Source: Dastarcus helophoroides (Eukaryota > Arthropoda > Insecta > Coleoptera > Bothrideridae). Taken from it: a stretch of 64,000 nt of DNA. Location: NCBI GenBank assembly GCA_028583605.1, contig CM053332.1, forward strand, positions 23,033,823 through 23,097,822, in the 5' to 3' direction. The notes beneath the pieces were generated by a model. It was given only the letters and a program-made list of their open reading frames with translations, did no database searches and was not told the origin of the DNA. The stretch's first letter is position 1. Every line of letters starts with the position of its first letter. This document shows, in pieces, positions 49,101 to 61,100 of this stretch. A program made the translations under genes and the position numbers.

Positions 49101-52100
49101 AACGCCGAATGTCTACCGGTGGCGCACGAAGCTACGTGTAGGTGTCCGCCAAGAACGAGAGAAGATTCGAATCGAAATTGCGCCCCCATAGAATGCTTGG
49201 ATAACAACGATTGTCCCGACGATAGAACGTGCGTTAACTTCACCTGCTCTCATCCTTGCTCGTTCGCGAACTCGTGCGGTCAAAAAGCCGACTGCGTCGC
49301 CGTGAACCACGTCGGCGTTTGCAGCTGCCAAGCGGGTACAACGGGTGATCCACATCTAGGCTGCGTGCCAGTACAGTATTGCGCCACGGATACTCAGTGT
49401 CCTTCAGGATCGAGATGCTACAGCGGCGTGTGCAGAGGTATGTTTTCTTTTATTCATTAGTTTCGTTGTATTTTCTTTATTCGTCTTCATGCGTCTTGGA
49501 TGCATTATCTTTATTTCATGTTTTGAGAAAATTATCGAAATTATGACTTTAAATTCGGAAGTCAAATTTTAAAGATTATGATTTCGTTTAGCTCTTTGTT
49601 CCTCCTCGAGAGAATGCGTAGGAGATCAGCTATGCATCCAAGATATCTGTCAACCTACGTGCAAATCCAACAGCAGCTGTCCCGAATTCCAATTTTGCCA
49701 GAACAACATCTGCACCCAAGAACTCCGCTGTCGTCTAAACTCCGATTGCCCTTACACCGAGAAATGCGTCTCGAACGCCGTCGGCCGACCGGATTGCGTC
49801 GACGCCTGCGAAGGCGTCTTGTGCGGTCGAAACGCCGAATGCACCTCGCGCAATCACCAAGCTTCGTGCAAGTGCAAAGCCGGATACAAAGGCGACCCGA
49901 ATAACGACAAGCACGGATGCCAGAAGATAGAGTGCGAAAACAGCAACCAATGTTCGAGCGACAAACTGTGCGACCAATACATGTGCAAAATCGCCTGCTT
50001 GGTTCATAACCCTTGCGGCAAAAACGCCCTGTGTTCGGCGGAAAAACACAAGCAGGTCTGTTACTGCCAACCCGGGTTTACCGGTGACCCTCATCTTGGG
50101 TGCAAACTGATCGATTTCTGCGCCGATCAACCTTGCGGCCCGGGCGCTCTATGTCATAACTCCAGAGGTTCGTTCAGGTGTCAGTGTGGGCAAGGAACGG
50201 TGGGGGATCCGTATAATGAAGGCTGCAGGACTTCGGAAGAATGCTCGGTCGATTCTGATTGTCCGAGCAAGGCCAGCTGCGTGCGAAGCAATGGAATACA
50301 TAAATGCAGAGACGTCTGCGAGCATACTTTTTGCGGACCCAACGCCGAATGCTTCGTGGTGGATCATAAAGGGCACTGCAGCTGCAGGAACGGTTTTCGT
50401 GGCGACGCTAATGACTTGAAAAGTGGATGTAGCCCCAAGGAGGTCGCTTGTAAGTCGACGTCTGATTGCCCGGCGAATACGTACTGTCGCGGGGACGTAT
50501 GCAGACGTAAGTTGATATTTCGATGTGCGTAACTTTGCTTAATTTTTACCATTTCAGCTCCTTGTCAATCCGATAGGGAGTGTGGTCAGGATGAGCAATG
50601 TCTGGAAGGGCAATGCTTGAATCCGTGCGAGATTTCAACGTCTTGTGGAATGAACGGAATTTGTAGGGTGGAACACCATGTTAAAGATTGTTCGTGTCCT
50701 TCGGGGTTCACCGGAGATGCTCAAGTTGAATGTATTCGTTGTAAGTTACACTTTCGATTTTTCTACTGCTTACAGTTATGCGAATTGCAAAACTATTAAT
50801 ATTTTTTTAGCCCTGAGTAAACAAATGGTTCTTTAAATTTGTTACAATTTAGGCTTGTCGGGATTAGACCGTGTCAAAGAATGTTGAAGATTTTAATTGA
50901 CACGGTCTTATACCAAAAAACGAATAGCTTATTCAGCCGCTAACTCATCTCCTTGCAGTGCCAGTGCCATGTTCCTCGAACCAAGACTGTCGTAAAAACG
51001 AATCCTGCAAAGAGAACATATGTCGGCCCCAGTGCCGCACCGACAACGATTGCGCCTTCAACGAGAAGTGCCTGAAGGGCAGCTGCATCCTCACCTGCAG
51101 GGTGGACAACGATTGCTTCTTGGGTCACATTTGTTCGAAAAACATGTGCATATACGGCTGCAAGTACGACGAAGATTGCACCGGAAGCGAATCCTGCCGA
51201 AACAACAAGTGCATCAATCCTTGTCGCCAAAATCCCTGCGGTCCCAACGCCTATTGCACCGTTTCGAATCATAGAGCGACATGCTCCTGCGGTAACGACT
51301 TCGTTCCGAATCCGACGGCGAAGATCGGGTGCGTTCGCGCGCCGGCGCCACCATGCGGTGAAAACAGAGATTGCTCGGTCGGTAATATCTGCCTCGAGGG
51401 GTCCTGTAGGACCGTTTGTTCGACCGACAAGGGTTGTCTTAACAATGAAAAATGCGATGCGTCCAGCGGAACGTGTAAACCGTTATGCCGGAGAGATGAC
51501 GATTGCAGAAGCGGCGAAATATGCGACGGGTTGGTCTGCGTCGGAGGCTGCCGAAGCGATATCGATTGCGCTCACGATAGAAAATGCGTTAGTAAGAAGT
51601 GCGAAGATATTTGCGCTTCGCCGACGGCTTGTGGAACCAACGCGGAATGCTCGATGATAAATCATAGAAAGTTGTGCGTCTGTCCGAAACCACTTTTGGG
51701 TAATCCTCTGGAACACTGTCGGTATCCTGTCAAAATATGCTACGCCGACCAAGAATGCATGAAAGATCACGTTTGCTACGAGGGGCTTTGCCAAAGAATG
51801 TGTAGAACGTAAGTCATCTGCGTATCATATCCTTCTAAATTTCGAAAAATTATGTTATTTATCATTGGGTTGCCCTCGAGTAGTAAATTAATGTATTCGT
51901 TGCGACGTATTATCGACTGTTTATTTTGTTATTTGTTTTCTGTTTGTACTAAAACTTTAAGTCAAGAAAACCGTAAACATGGGACTCAATTTAACTGCAA
52001 AGATTATTCAGCCAAGTCAGTAACGATTAGGTTCAACTAGGACCGTAATAAGAAGTCTTAACTAAGAATAAAACGAGAGAAAGTGACTCAAAAACAAGTT

Positions 52101-55100
52101 TTTACTGAATCGGAATTAGTACTTTTTGGGGACAATTCATTTTGTTAAACCAGGATTCATCTTTCATAAATTAATGAAACTTTTCTGTTTTGCAGCGATA
52201 GAAACTGTTTGGCAGACGAGAGATGTGTTAAGGGCGCCTGCAAGACTATCTGCAACTCTGATTCATCGTGCGCTAATGGTCTAATTTGCGAAAACAGAAT
52301 ATGTGAAATTGGTTGTAGAAGCGACTCAATTTGTCCACCGACTCATGCTTGTATCAATAACAAATGTCAGAGTAAGTAGTAATAATTTAGAATAAGTTGT
52401 TAAATGGCGTCCTCTAACACGTTAATCTAAATGATTTCATTTCGATAAATAATATTTAAAATATTTCTTCTTCTTTACTCTTCTTTACTCAATCAGAAGA
52501 TTCCAGGTTCGAATCCCGGCAGAATCGTTATGTAATAATCCTGTTTGTGGTCACATTAAATGTTACTTATTAAGAAAATTCGAATCTAATTAAATTTAAA
52601 AATGTATTAAATCTTGACTAGTCTATTACATCGTCAATGATCAAGTGCCGGTTCTTGACTTCAGTAAACCCCAATAATGTGCATTGCACTCACACAATTT
52701 GCTGAAGTATCATTATTAGAATTTTTACGATAGTTATGACAAGAAATCTTGACCGACAAACTTATTTTGCTTACACACAATAATTAACGATTACTAAATT
52801 CTATAACCTAAGTTCATCGGTCTTATCTTTCTTAATTATTGACTTATATTACATTACATTACCATGTGACCATGTCTGTTTTATCTAAGGTAAAATTGTA
52901 AATATCAAAATTGTAACCAACTTTTATTAATTATCAAATTTATCTACACGTTTTCGAAAAAATATTACTGTTCCAGAAGATTTATAAAAATGGAGATGAA
53001 GTTTGTATCTTCTTTAAGAAGCGACAAAATCTTTTTATGGGGAACACCAAAAAGTGTCAAAATTTCCCAAAATATTTGAAAATAATACCAACACGCAGAT
53101 CTTTTGAAAAGGATGTTAAAATCATTTACTTCTTTTTTGGAGAATAGTAAACGTCGTGTCTCTTACTTTTTAACCACAACTGCTATTCTTGTATTATTTA
53201 CTTTCCTGCTTTGAGCTTTAAAAAGTAGCTGTCTTTGAGTCCCTTCTATAAGCCTTAAAAAGGAAAAACAGAGTAATAACATAACTGAACAAAGTGCTAC
53301 CTGCTACTGGCTTCTTGCTTCTCTTCTAGAAGCTTAAAGAAACGAAGGATCCCTATGTCTTCCTTACTTTTTTTTTCTAGAGTCTGAAGCAAAGAACCGC
53401 TACATGTTACTTACTTTTCTTTTTTTATTCAAAGAAACACCAAGTATCCGCTACTCTTAGTTTCTTATTTTTCTTTCTTCGGCCCAAAGAAACAAAGTAC
53501 TACCTACCACGTGTTTCTCGTTTATAATTCTCGTTTACAACAAGACAAAATACTTCCTTATTTTATTTCTCTTCTTTGTCTTAAAAATATCGCATTATTT
53601 CAGATCCCTGCGACGGTTCCTCAAACTGCGGCATATGCGCCAACTGCCAAGTGCGCAACCACGTTGCCCAATGCAGCTGTCCGGCCAACTTCCTCGGCAA
53701 CCCGCTAGTGGCCTGCACTCAGGCGGCCAAGCGCTGCGACGGCTTCTGCGAGTGCGACGAAGTCGGCTACTGCACGAAATCCTGCACCACCAACGACCAG
53801 TGCGTTTGCGGCGAAATCTGTTCCAGAGGCAAATGTCGCAACAAGTGCACCACGCAGTCCCAATGCGCCCAAGGTCAAATTTGCGCCAACGGCGCCTGCG
53901 AGCCCGGCTGCCGATCCAACAACGATTGCGCCAGCTCGGAAATCTGTCGAAGTAAGAAATGCGTCAATCCGTGTAAAAACGCCAACGCTTGCGGCAAAAG
54001 CGCCCTGTGCCGATCGAGCGATCATAGAAAAGTGTGTTTGTGTCCTGACGGGTATCAAGGGGACCCCAACGTGAAATGTATTCCGTACGAGTGCAACAAA
54101 GATAGCGATTGCGAGGCTAGTAAAAGGTGCGGTAACGATGGTGCGTGTCGCAACCCGTGTTTGGAGCAAGGTGCTTGCGGTACCAACGCTCAGTGTCGCG
54201 TTATCGACAGAAAACCTCACTGCTCGTGCCCTCCGGGTTACATCGGTAACGCGCTCGTGGAATGCAAGCAGGGCGGTACCGATATCTGTCTTAAGAATCC
54301 GTGCGGAGAGAACACAAAGTGTCGAAATATAACCGGAGGTTTCGAGTGTACCTGTCAGCAAGGCTGCGTCGGCGATCCTTACAGGGGGTGCGTCTGCGAC
54401 GGAAAACTAGTCAATTTGTGCAAAAATAAATTATGCGGCACCAGAGCTCAGTGTCGGATCGTCAACGGTAAGAAGGCGCAGTGCTTCTGTCCGAAGGATT
54501 ACCCTGCGGGAGATCCAACCATCGAATGTAAGTAAATCATATTTATTCTTCATGGTGAGCTCTTATTTCCAAACTAGGCCGACGAAATGTTAAATAAAAT
54601 TAATAAACCTAATTAATCATATTTGTTCATCAATTAACTATTTGAAATGCAATAGTCTAAAAAATCGAAGTACTATCTACTTTTTATGATTCCAAACAGT
54701 AAGCCAAATACTATCTACACTGCATGTGTCTTACTTTTCTTGATTGAGTACAAAAGAACAAAGTGCTACTGTGAGCTGAGTGACCTGTTACGATGAAAAT
54801 TTCGCCTTGTAGGTACTCAGGAGCGGAGTGTCGCCGATTGCAGGACGGAGGGTTGTGGTAAGAACGCGGAATGCATTCGAGAGCAAGCTTTCTTCATCTG
54901 TCGTTGCCTTCCGGGTTATTCCGGTAGTCCAGACGCAGGTTGCCATCGCGGTAAGTCCTACGTAAACCCCACATCGCCAATACAAAACGATACAAACACA
55001 TTGTATACAGTACAAAGGCTTTCACAACAGGTTTTATACATAAATATACACTGTTTTGTATAAATACAATGCACGAACACTCTCGTAATCGTGTATTATT

Positions 55101-58100
55101 ATTGTGTATTTCGTAGCCAATTTAGGTATTTGGTCGAGGTTTGTAAAGAGTATTTTGTATTATCCAATTACGAATTTGTGCAAAATGTAAATAGGAGAGT
55201 ATTAGTGGATGTGGAATGTATAACTTCCAAGGTTCCAATCTGCCTTTCACACCCACTCGAGAACACAACCACTTACACGAGCCACCACATCCACACGTGT
55301 AGCTAGTTAATCGTGGAGAAATTTCAACTTCTCGTCCTAGAGCACTGGCGGCGGTATTTCGCCCAAGTTACGTCAATAGCGCAGCGGGTTTGAAAGACAA
55401 ACTAGACCGATCGTCCGTCTTTGAGGCGACTCCACCGCTAAATGCGCCAAAGACGTTTCGATCGATCTGGAGTCAGATTGGGATCTATGAAAGGAGCATT
55501 CTCGTGAATTGTATGTACATTAGCTGATTGACCTGTTGAGCTGCCGCTTGTTGTAAATATCGCCGCTTGTTCGGTCTCACTGAGATGGCCTCTTTCATTC
55601 TCTCACCCCTCTGACTGTCTCCGTCACACCCGCATGCGAATTTGTGTGTAATTTTTGTTGTTTATACGTCGTTACACCGAACCCCCCTTAGCTACTTCCA
55701 CGGTGTGATCTTACGAATGCTTTCTTTTTTTCTGTCCGCCACCACCCGTAGAAGCCGAATGTAACAGTGACTTAGAGTGCCCCAACGAGAAGGCTTGCAT
55801 CAACTTCCAATGTATAGATCCGTGCAGTTTGCGGGGCGCCTGCGGCTTGAACGCCCTGTGTCAAACGGTGATGCACAGACCTAGATGTTCCTGTCCGGAG
55901 TGCTACGTTGGCATGGCCAACACCGTCTGCCAACCGGACCCGAAATGTCTCTCTACGAAACCAAAGAAACCTATCAGATGCCAAACCGACGAAGATTGCG
56001 CTAGCAACGTAACTTGTAACGCTTTAACCGGAGAATGCTTCGATCCGTGCACAAATCCGGCCTTCAAGTGTCAAGGCAACAAAAAATGCGAAGTCCACCA
56101 CCATAAAGCGACATGCGTATGCAAAAACGGATTTGTCGTCAACGAAAGGGGAGAGATCGCTTGCGCTCCCGAGCACGCCGAGTGCCATTCTGACAAAGAG
56201 TGTCCCTCGAACAAAGCGTGCATCGAAAATATGTGTCAAAATCCGTGCAATGCGGCTAAACCGCCTTGCCCCCCTGAAAAAGGCTGCGACGTACTCAATC
56301 ATAAACCGATCTGCATCTGTTTGGAGAACTGTAGTCCGTCCTTGTCGATATGCTTGAGAGATAACGGGTGTCCGGTGCACCAAGCGTGCAGGGCGTTCCG
56401 CTGCGAAGACCCTTGCGCCACGGCGAACTGCCCAGAAAATACCCCGTGCACTGTTGAAGACCATAAACCCATATGCAAGTTTTGTCCGCCCGGATTTGTT
56501 TCAGATGCCAAATACGGATGTCTCAAAGGTAAAAACAAGAATGATTTCCGGTGCAATTCTTAGTGCTTGATTCGACAAAAACATCAGAGAACGATGAGCT
56601 TACGGTTACAGTTTTGTTTCTTCGCAGTAATAGACACATCTTTTCTTACGCTACGTCGTTGCCTTACTAAGAGTTAAACCATCTGTATCCAGAACGAAAG
56701 GTCTTCGACTTATTCTTCGCTCTCACTATATTTCCCTTTCACCTCACTAGTATAGATTTGTATGTTCTATTTTTATGCCTGTTTTTATCTCAAAGTACTC
56801 TTTAAGTAAATGTATTTACTAACCACCGCTGCGTACTAACCATTGTAGTGTTATTAATACAAATTTGTATCTTATTAATATATTCGCAGCTGATAACGCG
56901 ACAAGGAAAACGTGTACATCTGATAACCAATGCGAAGATAACCAATACTGTAATGGAAAATACTGTGATAATATATGCCGAATACAATGCGCTAAAAGTG
57001 CCATTTGTAACATAAACGTTCACAAGGAAATTTGTTCGTGTCCATTTGGGTACGAGGGCGACGCTCGCATTCAGTGTTTTCCCGTTACGATCCCTCCCAC
57101 TCTATATCCTGCAACATCTAGTTCTGAAATAGTAGAAGTAACCACTAAGTTTGGGACGGAACCTCCCGGTACTTCGATTCCAGTTGAATCAAGTACAAGC
57201 GTAATTACTACGCCTGGTGGTACCCAAGTGTCCACCGCCATTCCTATTAGTACGACCACCGCTTACACCACGACGGTGTCCACATTGAAACCTCCCAATG
57301 TAACCAAAGCAACGGCACGATTTCCAGAGACTACTCCCCAATTTATTACGACGGAAATGATTCCGGAATTAACTGAGACGACAATTCCGGAATCTACCGC
57401 CGCTGGGACTTATTCCTCAGTCGTCAGTACATCCACGGTAACTACCGAAGGTGCCTCGACATCCGGGGAAGTTGTCACTACACTCGGTAGTACCGAAATT
57501 TATCCCAGTACGAGTACACCTACCGCTAAAATGATCCCTCCTGGTGAAATAATTTCGACAGTGCCACCCACAGTGACCAAAATGACTACGGTTGTGATCC
57601 CTGAAACGTCCCCTATAAGTACCACGATATCGACTTCCGCTCATACTGAAATTACGCATTCACCAACAACGTCTTCTACGATTTCCGAAGTAACCTCAGG
57701 GGTAACTTCAGAAATCAAGTCTACGGTAACTTCTGAAACAACTAGCCCTGAATCAACTTCTGCCAGTACCACAGTTACCATTCCTACATCATCTGCTTAC
57801 ACGGAGAAAACTCAACAATTTCCTACAATTCCCGAAGTAACTACCTCATTGACCTCTGAAAAACCTACTTCGGAATCCACCCCTAGCGGTACTAGTGTAG
57901 TCACTCCTACATCTTCTATTTACACTGAAGAGACGCAAGCCGGTTCATCAACGGCGTCTTTCACAATCGCGGAATTAACTACCGTTTCGATCTCCGAAAA
58001 ACCGGAATCCACACCTAGCGGTACTACTGTTTTCACTCCTACATCTTTTGCTTACACTGAAGAGACACAAACCGGTTCATCAACGGCGCCTTCTACAATC

Positions 58101-61100
58101 GTAGAAGTAGCTACTGTTTCGTCCTCCAAAACACCAGAATCCACCCCTAGCGGTACTACTGTTTTCACTTCTACATTTTCTGAAGAAACACAAGCGGGTT
58201 CATCAACGGCGCCTTCTACAATTACAGAAGTAACTACCATTTCATTCCCCGAAAAACCGGAATCCACACCTAGCGGTACTACTGTTTTCACTCCTACATC
58301 CTCTGCTTACACTGAAGAGACACAAACCGGTTCATCAACGGCGCCTTCTACAATCGTAGAAGTAGCTACTGTTTCGTCCTCCAAAACACCGGAATCCACC
58401 CCTAGCGGTACTACTGTTTTCACTTCTACATTTTCTGAAAAGACACTAGCGGGTTCATCAACGGCGCCTTCTACAATTGCAGAAGTAACTACCGTTTCGA
58501 TCCCCGAAAAACCGGGATCCACCCCTAGCGGTACTACCGTTTTCATTTCAACATCTTCTGCTTACACGGAAGAAACACAAACCAGTTCAACAACGACGCC
58601 TTACACAATCCCGGAAATAAGTACCGTTTTGACCTCCGAAAAACCGGTATCCACCCCTAGCGGTACTACTATTTTCATTTCTACATCTTCTGCTTACACC
58701 GAAGAGACACAAGCCGGTTCATCAACTGCGCCTTCTACCACAGCGGAAGTAACTACGGTTTTAACCCCCAAAAAATCAGAATCCACCCCTAGCGGTACCA
58801 CTGTTTCCACACCTAGCGGTACCACTGTTTCCACACCTAGCGCTACCACTGTTTCCATACCTAGCGAAAGCCACACGACCTCTGCTTATACTCAAATGAC
58901 GCCATCTGGCACGTATTTAACTCCAACAATCCCAGAAGTCACGACCGTGCTTACGTCTGAAACAACCACTCCTGTCAGTACCACAGCAGCTACCACCACA
59001 AAAGAAAGTTTTTCTTCTTCTTTTTACACTGAAATAACGCATCCTGCAACCCCCGTTACCACAACTGTGCCAATTACAGAAATAACAACTGTAAGTTCTG
59101 AAAGTACCCCACAAGGTACTGCTGCCACCACTGGTGTTACAACAAGCTATTCGCCTAGTTACACTGAAGTAACCGAGACCGCTTTTACATCAAGAGCTTC
59201 CACGGTTGCTGAAGTTGCTACATCAACTTTGGTATCCCCACAATCTACTTCTGTCAGTACCGCTACTGCAACTACTAGTGAACATTTCACTTCCACCCCT
59301 CCCACCGAAGTAACATCTCCTGGTGCCGGCATTACATCAATCGTTACTGAAAGTTTAACTTCCGAAATATCGACCGTTCCTGGTAGTACTACATCAATCA
59401 CTCCTGGTAGTACTACGTCGACCACTTCTGGTAGTACTACATCGACCACTCCTGGCAGTACTACATCGACCACTCCTGGCAGTACTACATCGACCACTCC
59501 TGGTAGTACTACTTCTACCACTCCAGGTAGTACTACATCGATCGCTCCTGGTAGTACTACGTCGACCACTCCTGGTAGTACTACATCGACCACTCCTGGT
59601 AGTACTACATTGACCACTCCTGGTAGTACTACATGGACCACTCCTGGTAGTACTACATCGACCACTCCTGCTAGTACTACATCGACCACTATTAGCGAAA
59701 AATTCACTTCGCCCAGTTTTACAAAAATAACACATTCCGAAGCACCCTTAACTTCAACAGTTATTGAGGTCGCTTCTACTACAGTTTTCCCATTGTCTAC
59801 TTCCGGTTCTACCACTGCCGGTGTAAGTTTCACTTCTCCCCCTGGGACTGAAGTAACATTCCCCATCACTACACCTTCCTTAGTTACCGAACAAACTACA
59901 GGTTTAAGTTCCGAAAGAACTGTCGCAGAATCGACCGTTGTTAGTACTACACCTTCAACTACTACTGAAAGCTTCACTTCTCATTTTACTGAAGTAACTC
60001 ATTCCGAAGCTCCATTTACTTCAACGGTGCCTTCTACAGTTGTTGAAGTCGGTACTACCACAGAAACAATATTTACATCTTCTACTGCTGGTAGTACCGT
60101 AACTTCAACGTCTACCTCCGGGACTGAAATAACACGCCCCATCACTACGTCAACTACACCAAAATCCGCCCCTGGTGGTACCACGCTTTTTTCCACCACT
60201 GAAGTTACACAATCCAGAGCCACAACGATGCCTACTACAGTCATGGAAGTCGGTACTGTGTCAACTTTGGAAACAGTATTCCCACAGTCCACTTTGGGCA
60301 GTACTGTAACTTTAACTACCGGTGAAAGTTTCACTTCTACCTTTCATACTGAAACAACCCCTTCCGGCCCTAGCATTACTACAACTGCGTCTTCAGAAAC
60401 TACCGAAGGAATTACAAATGTAACTTCCGAGAGCACTACCCCAAAGTCCACTTCCGGCGCTAGCATTACTACAACTGCGTCTTCAGCAACTACCGAAGGA
60501 ATTACAAATGTAACTTCCGAGAGCACTATCCCAGAGTCCACTCCTGGTAGTACAACATCCTTCACTCCTAGTGAAAGCTTTACTTCCTCTAAATATACGG
60601 AAATGACCCAACCTGGTTTTACGTTTACCACGACAGAAGGTTCCACAATTCCCGAAATTACTGCTACATCAACGGTGTCGGAAAGAGTTACTTCAGAAAT
60701 CACTACTAGTAGTACCGAAACTTCCACTTTTAGCGAGAGCTTCACTTCCCCAACTTTTACAATTGAAACAACTGTGCCTTCCGCTGTCACCAGCGTTTCT
60801 GGAAAAACCTTGCCAGAATCGACTCCGATTAGTACTGCAGCTTCCACATCTAGTGGAAGTTATAGTTCCCCTGCTTTTACAACGACGACGCTTCCGAGCG
60901 TCACCGCTTCAACGATTGTCGAAGGAACTACTAGCTTTACTTCTAAAGAAACCGTCACCGAATCTTTTCCTGGTAGTACCGCAGTTTTTACTTCTAGCGA
61001 AAGTTCTAGTTCCCCCGCTTTTACAAAGGCGACGCTTCCAGGCGGCATGGTTACTTCAACGGTTGCCGAAGGGATTACTAGTTTTACTTCTGAAGGAACC

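Noticed and set aside
52440..52530. Complete tRNA gene
   Set aside because: Only the 3' half is present; no A box, D arm or matching 5' acceptor strand.
9974..56528. Notch, fibrillin, LTBP or cubilin-like identity for the EGF gene
   Set aside because: The EGF/DPY alternation, the 'WCCNLPAH' module, the '[10 protein letters not shown]' start and the following Ser/Thr-rich exon fit Dumpy and not those families.
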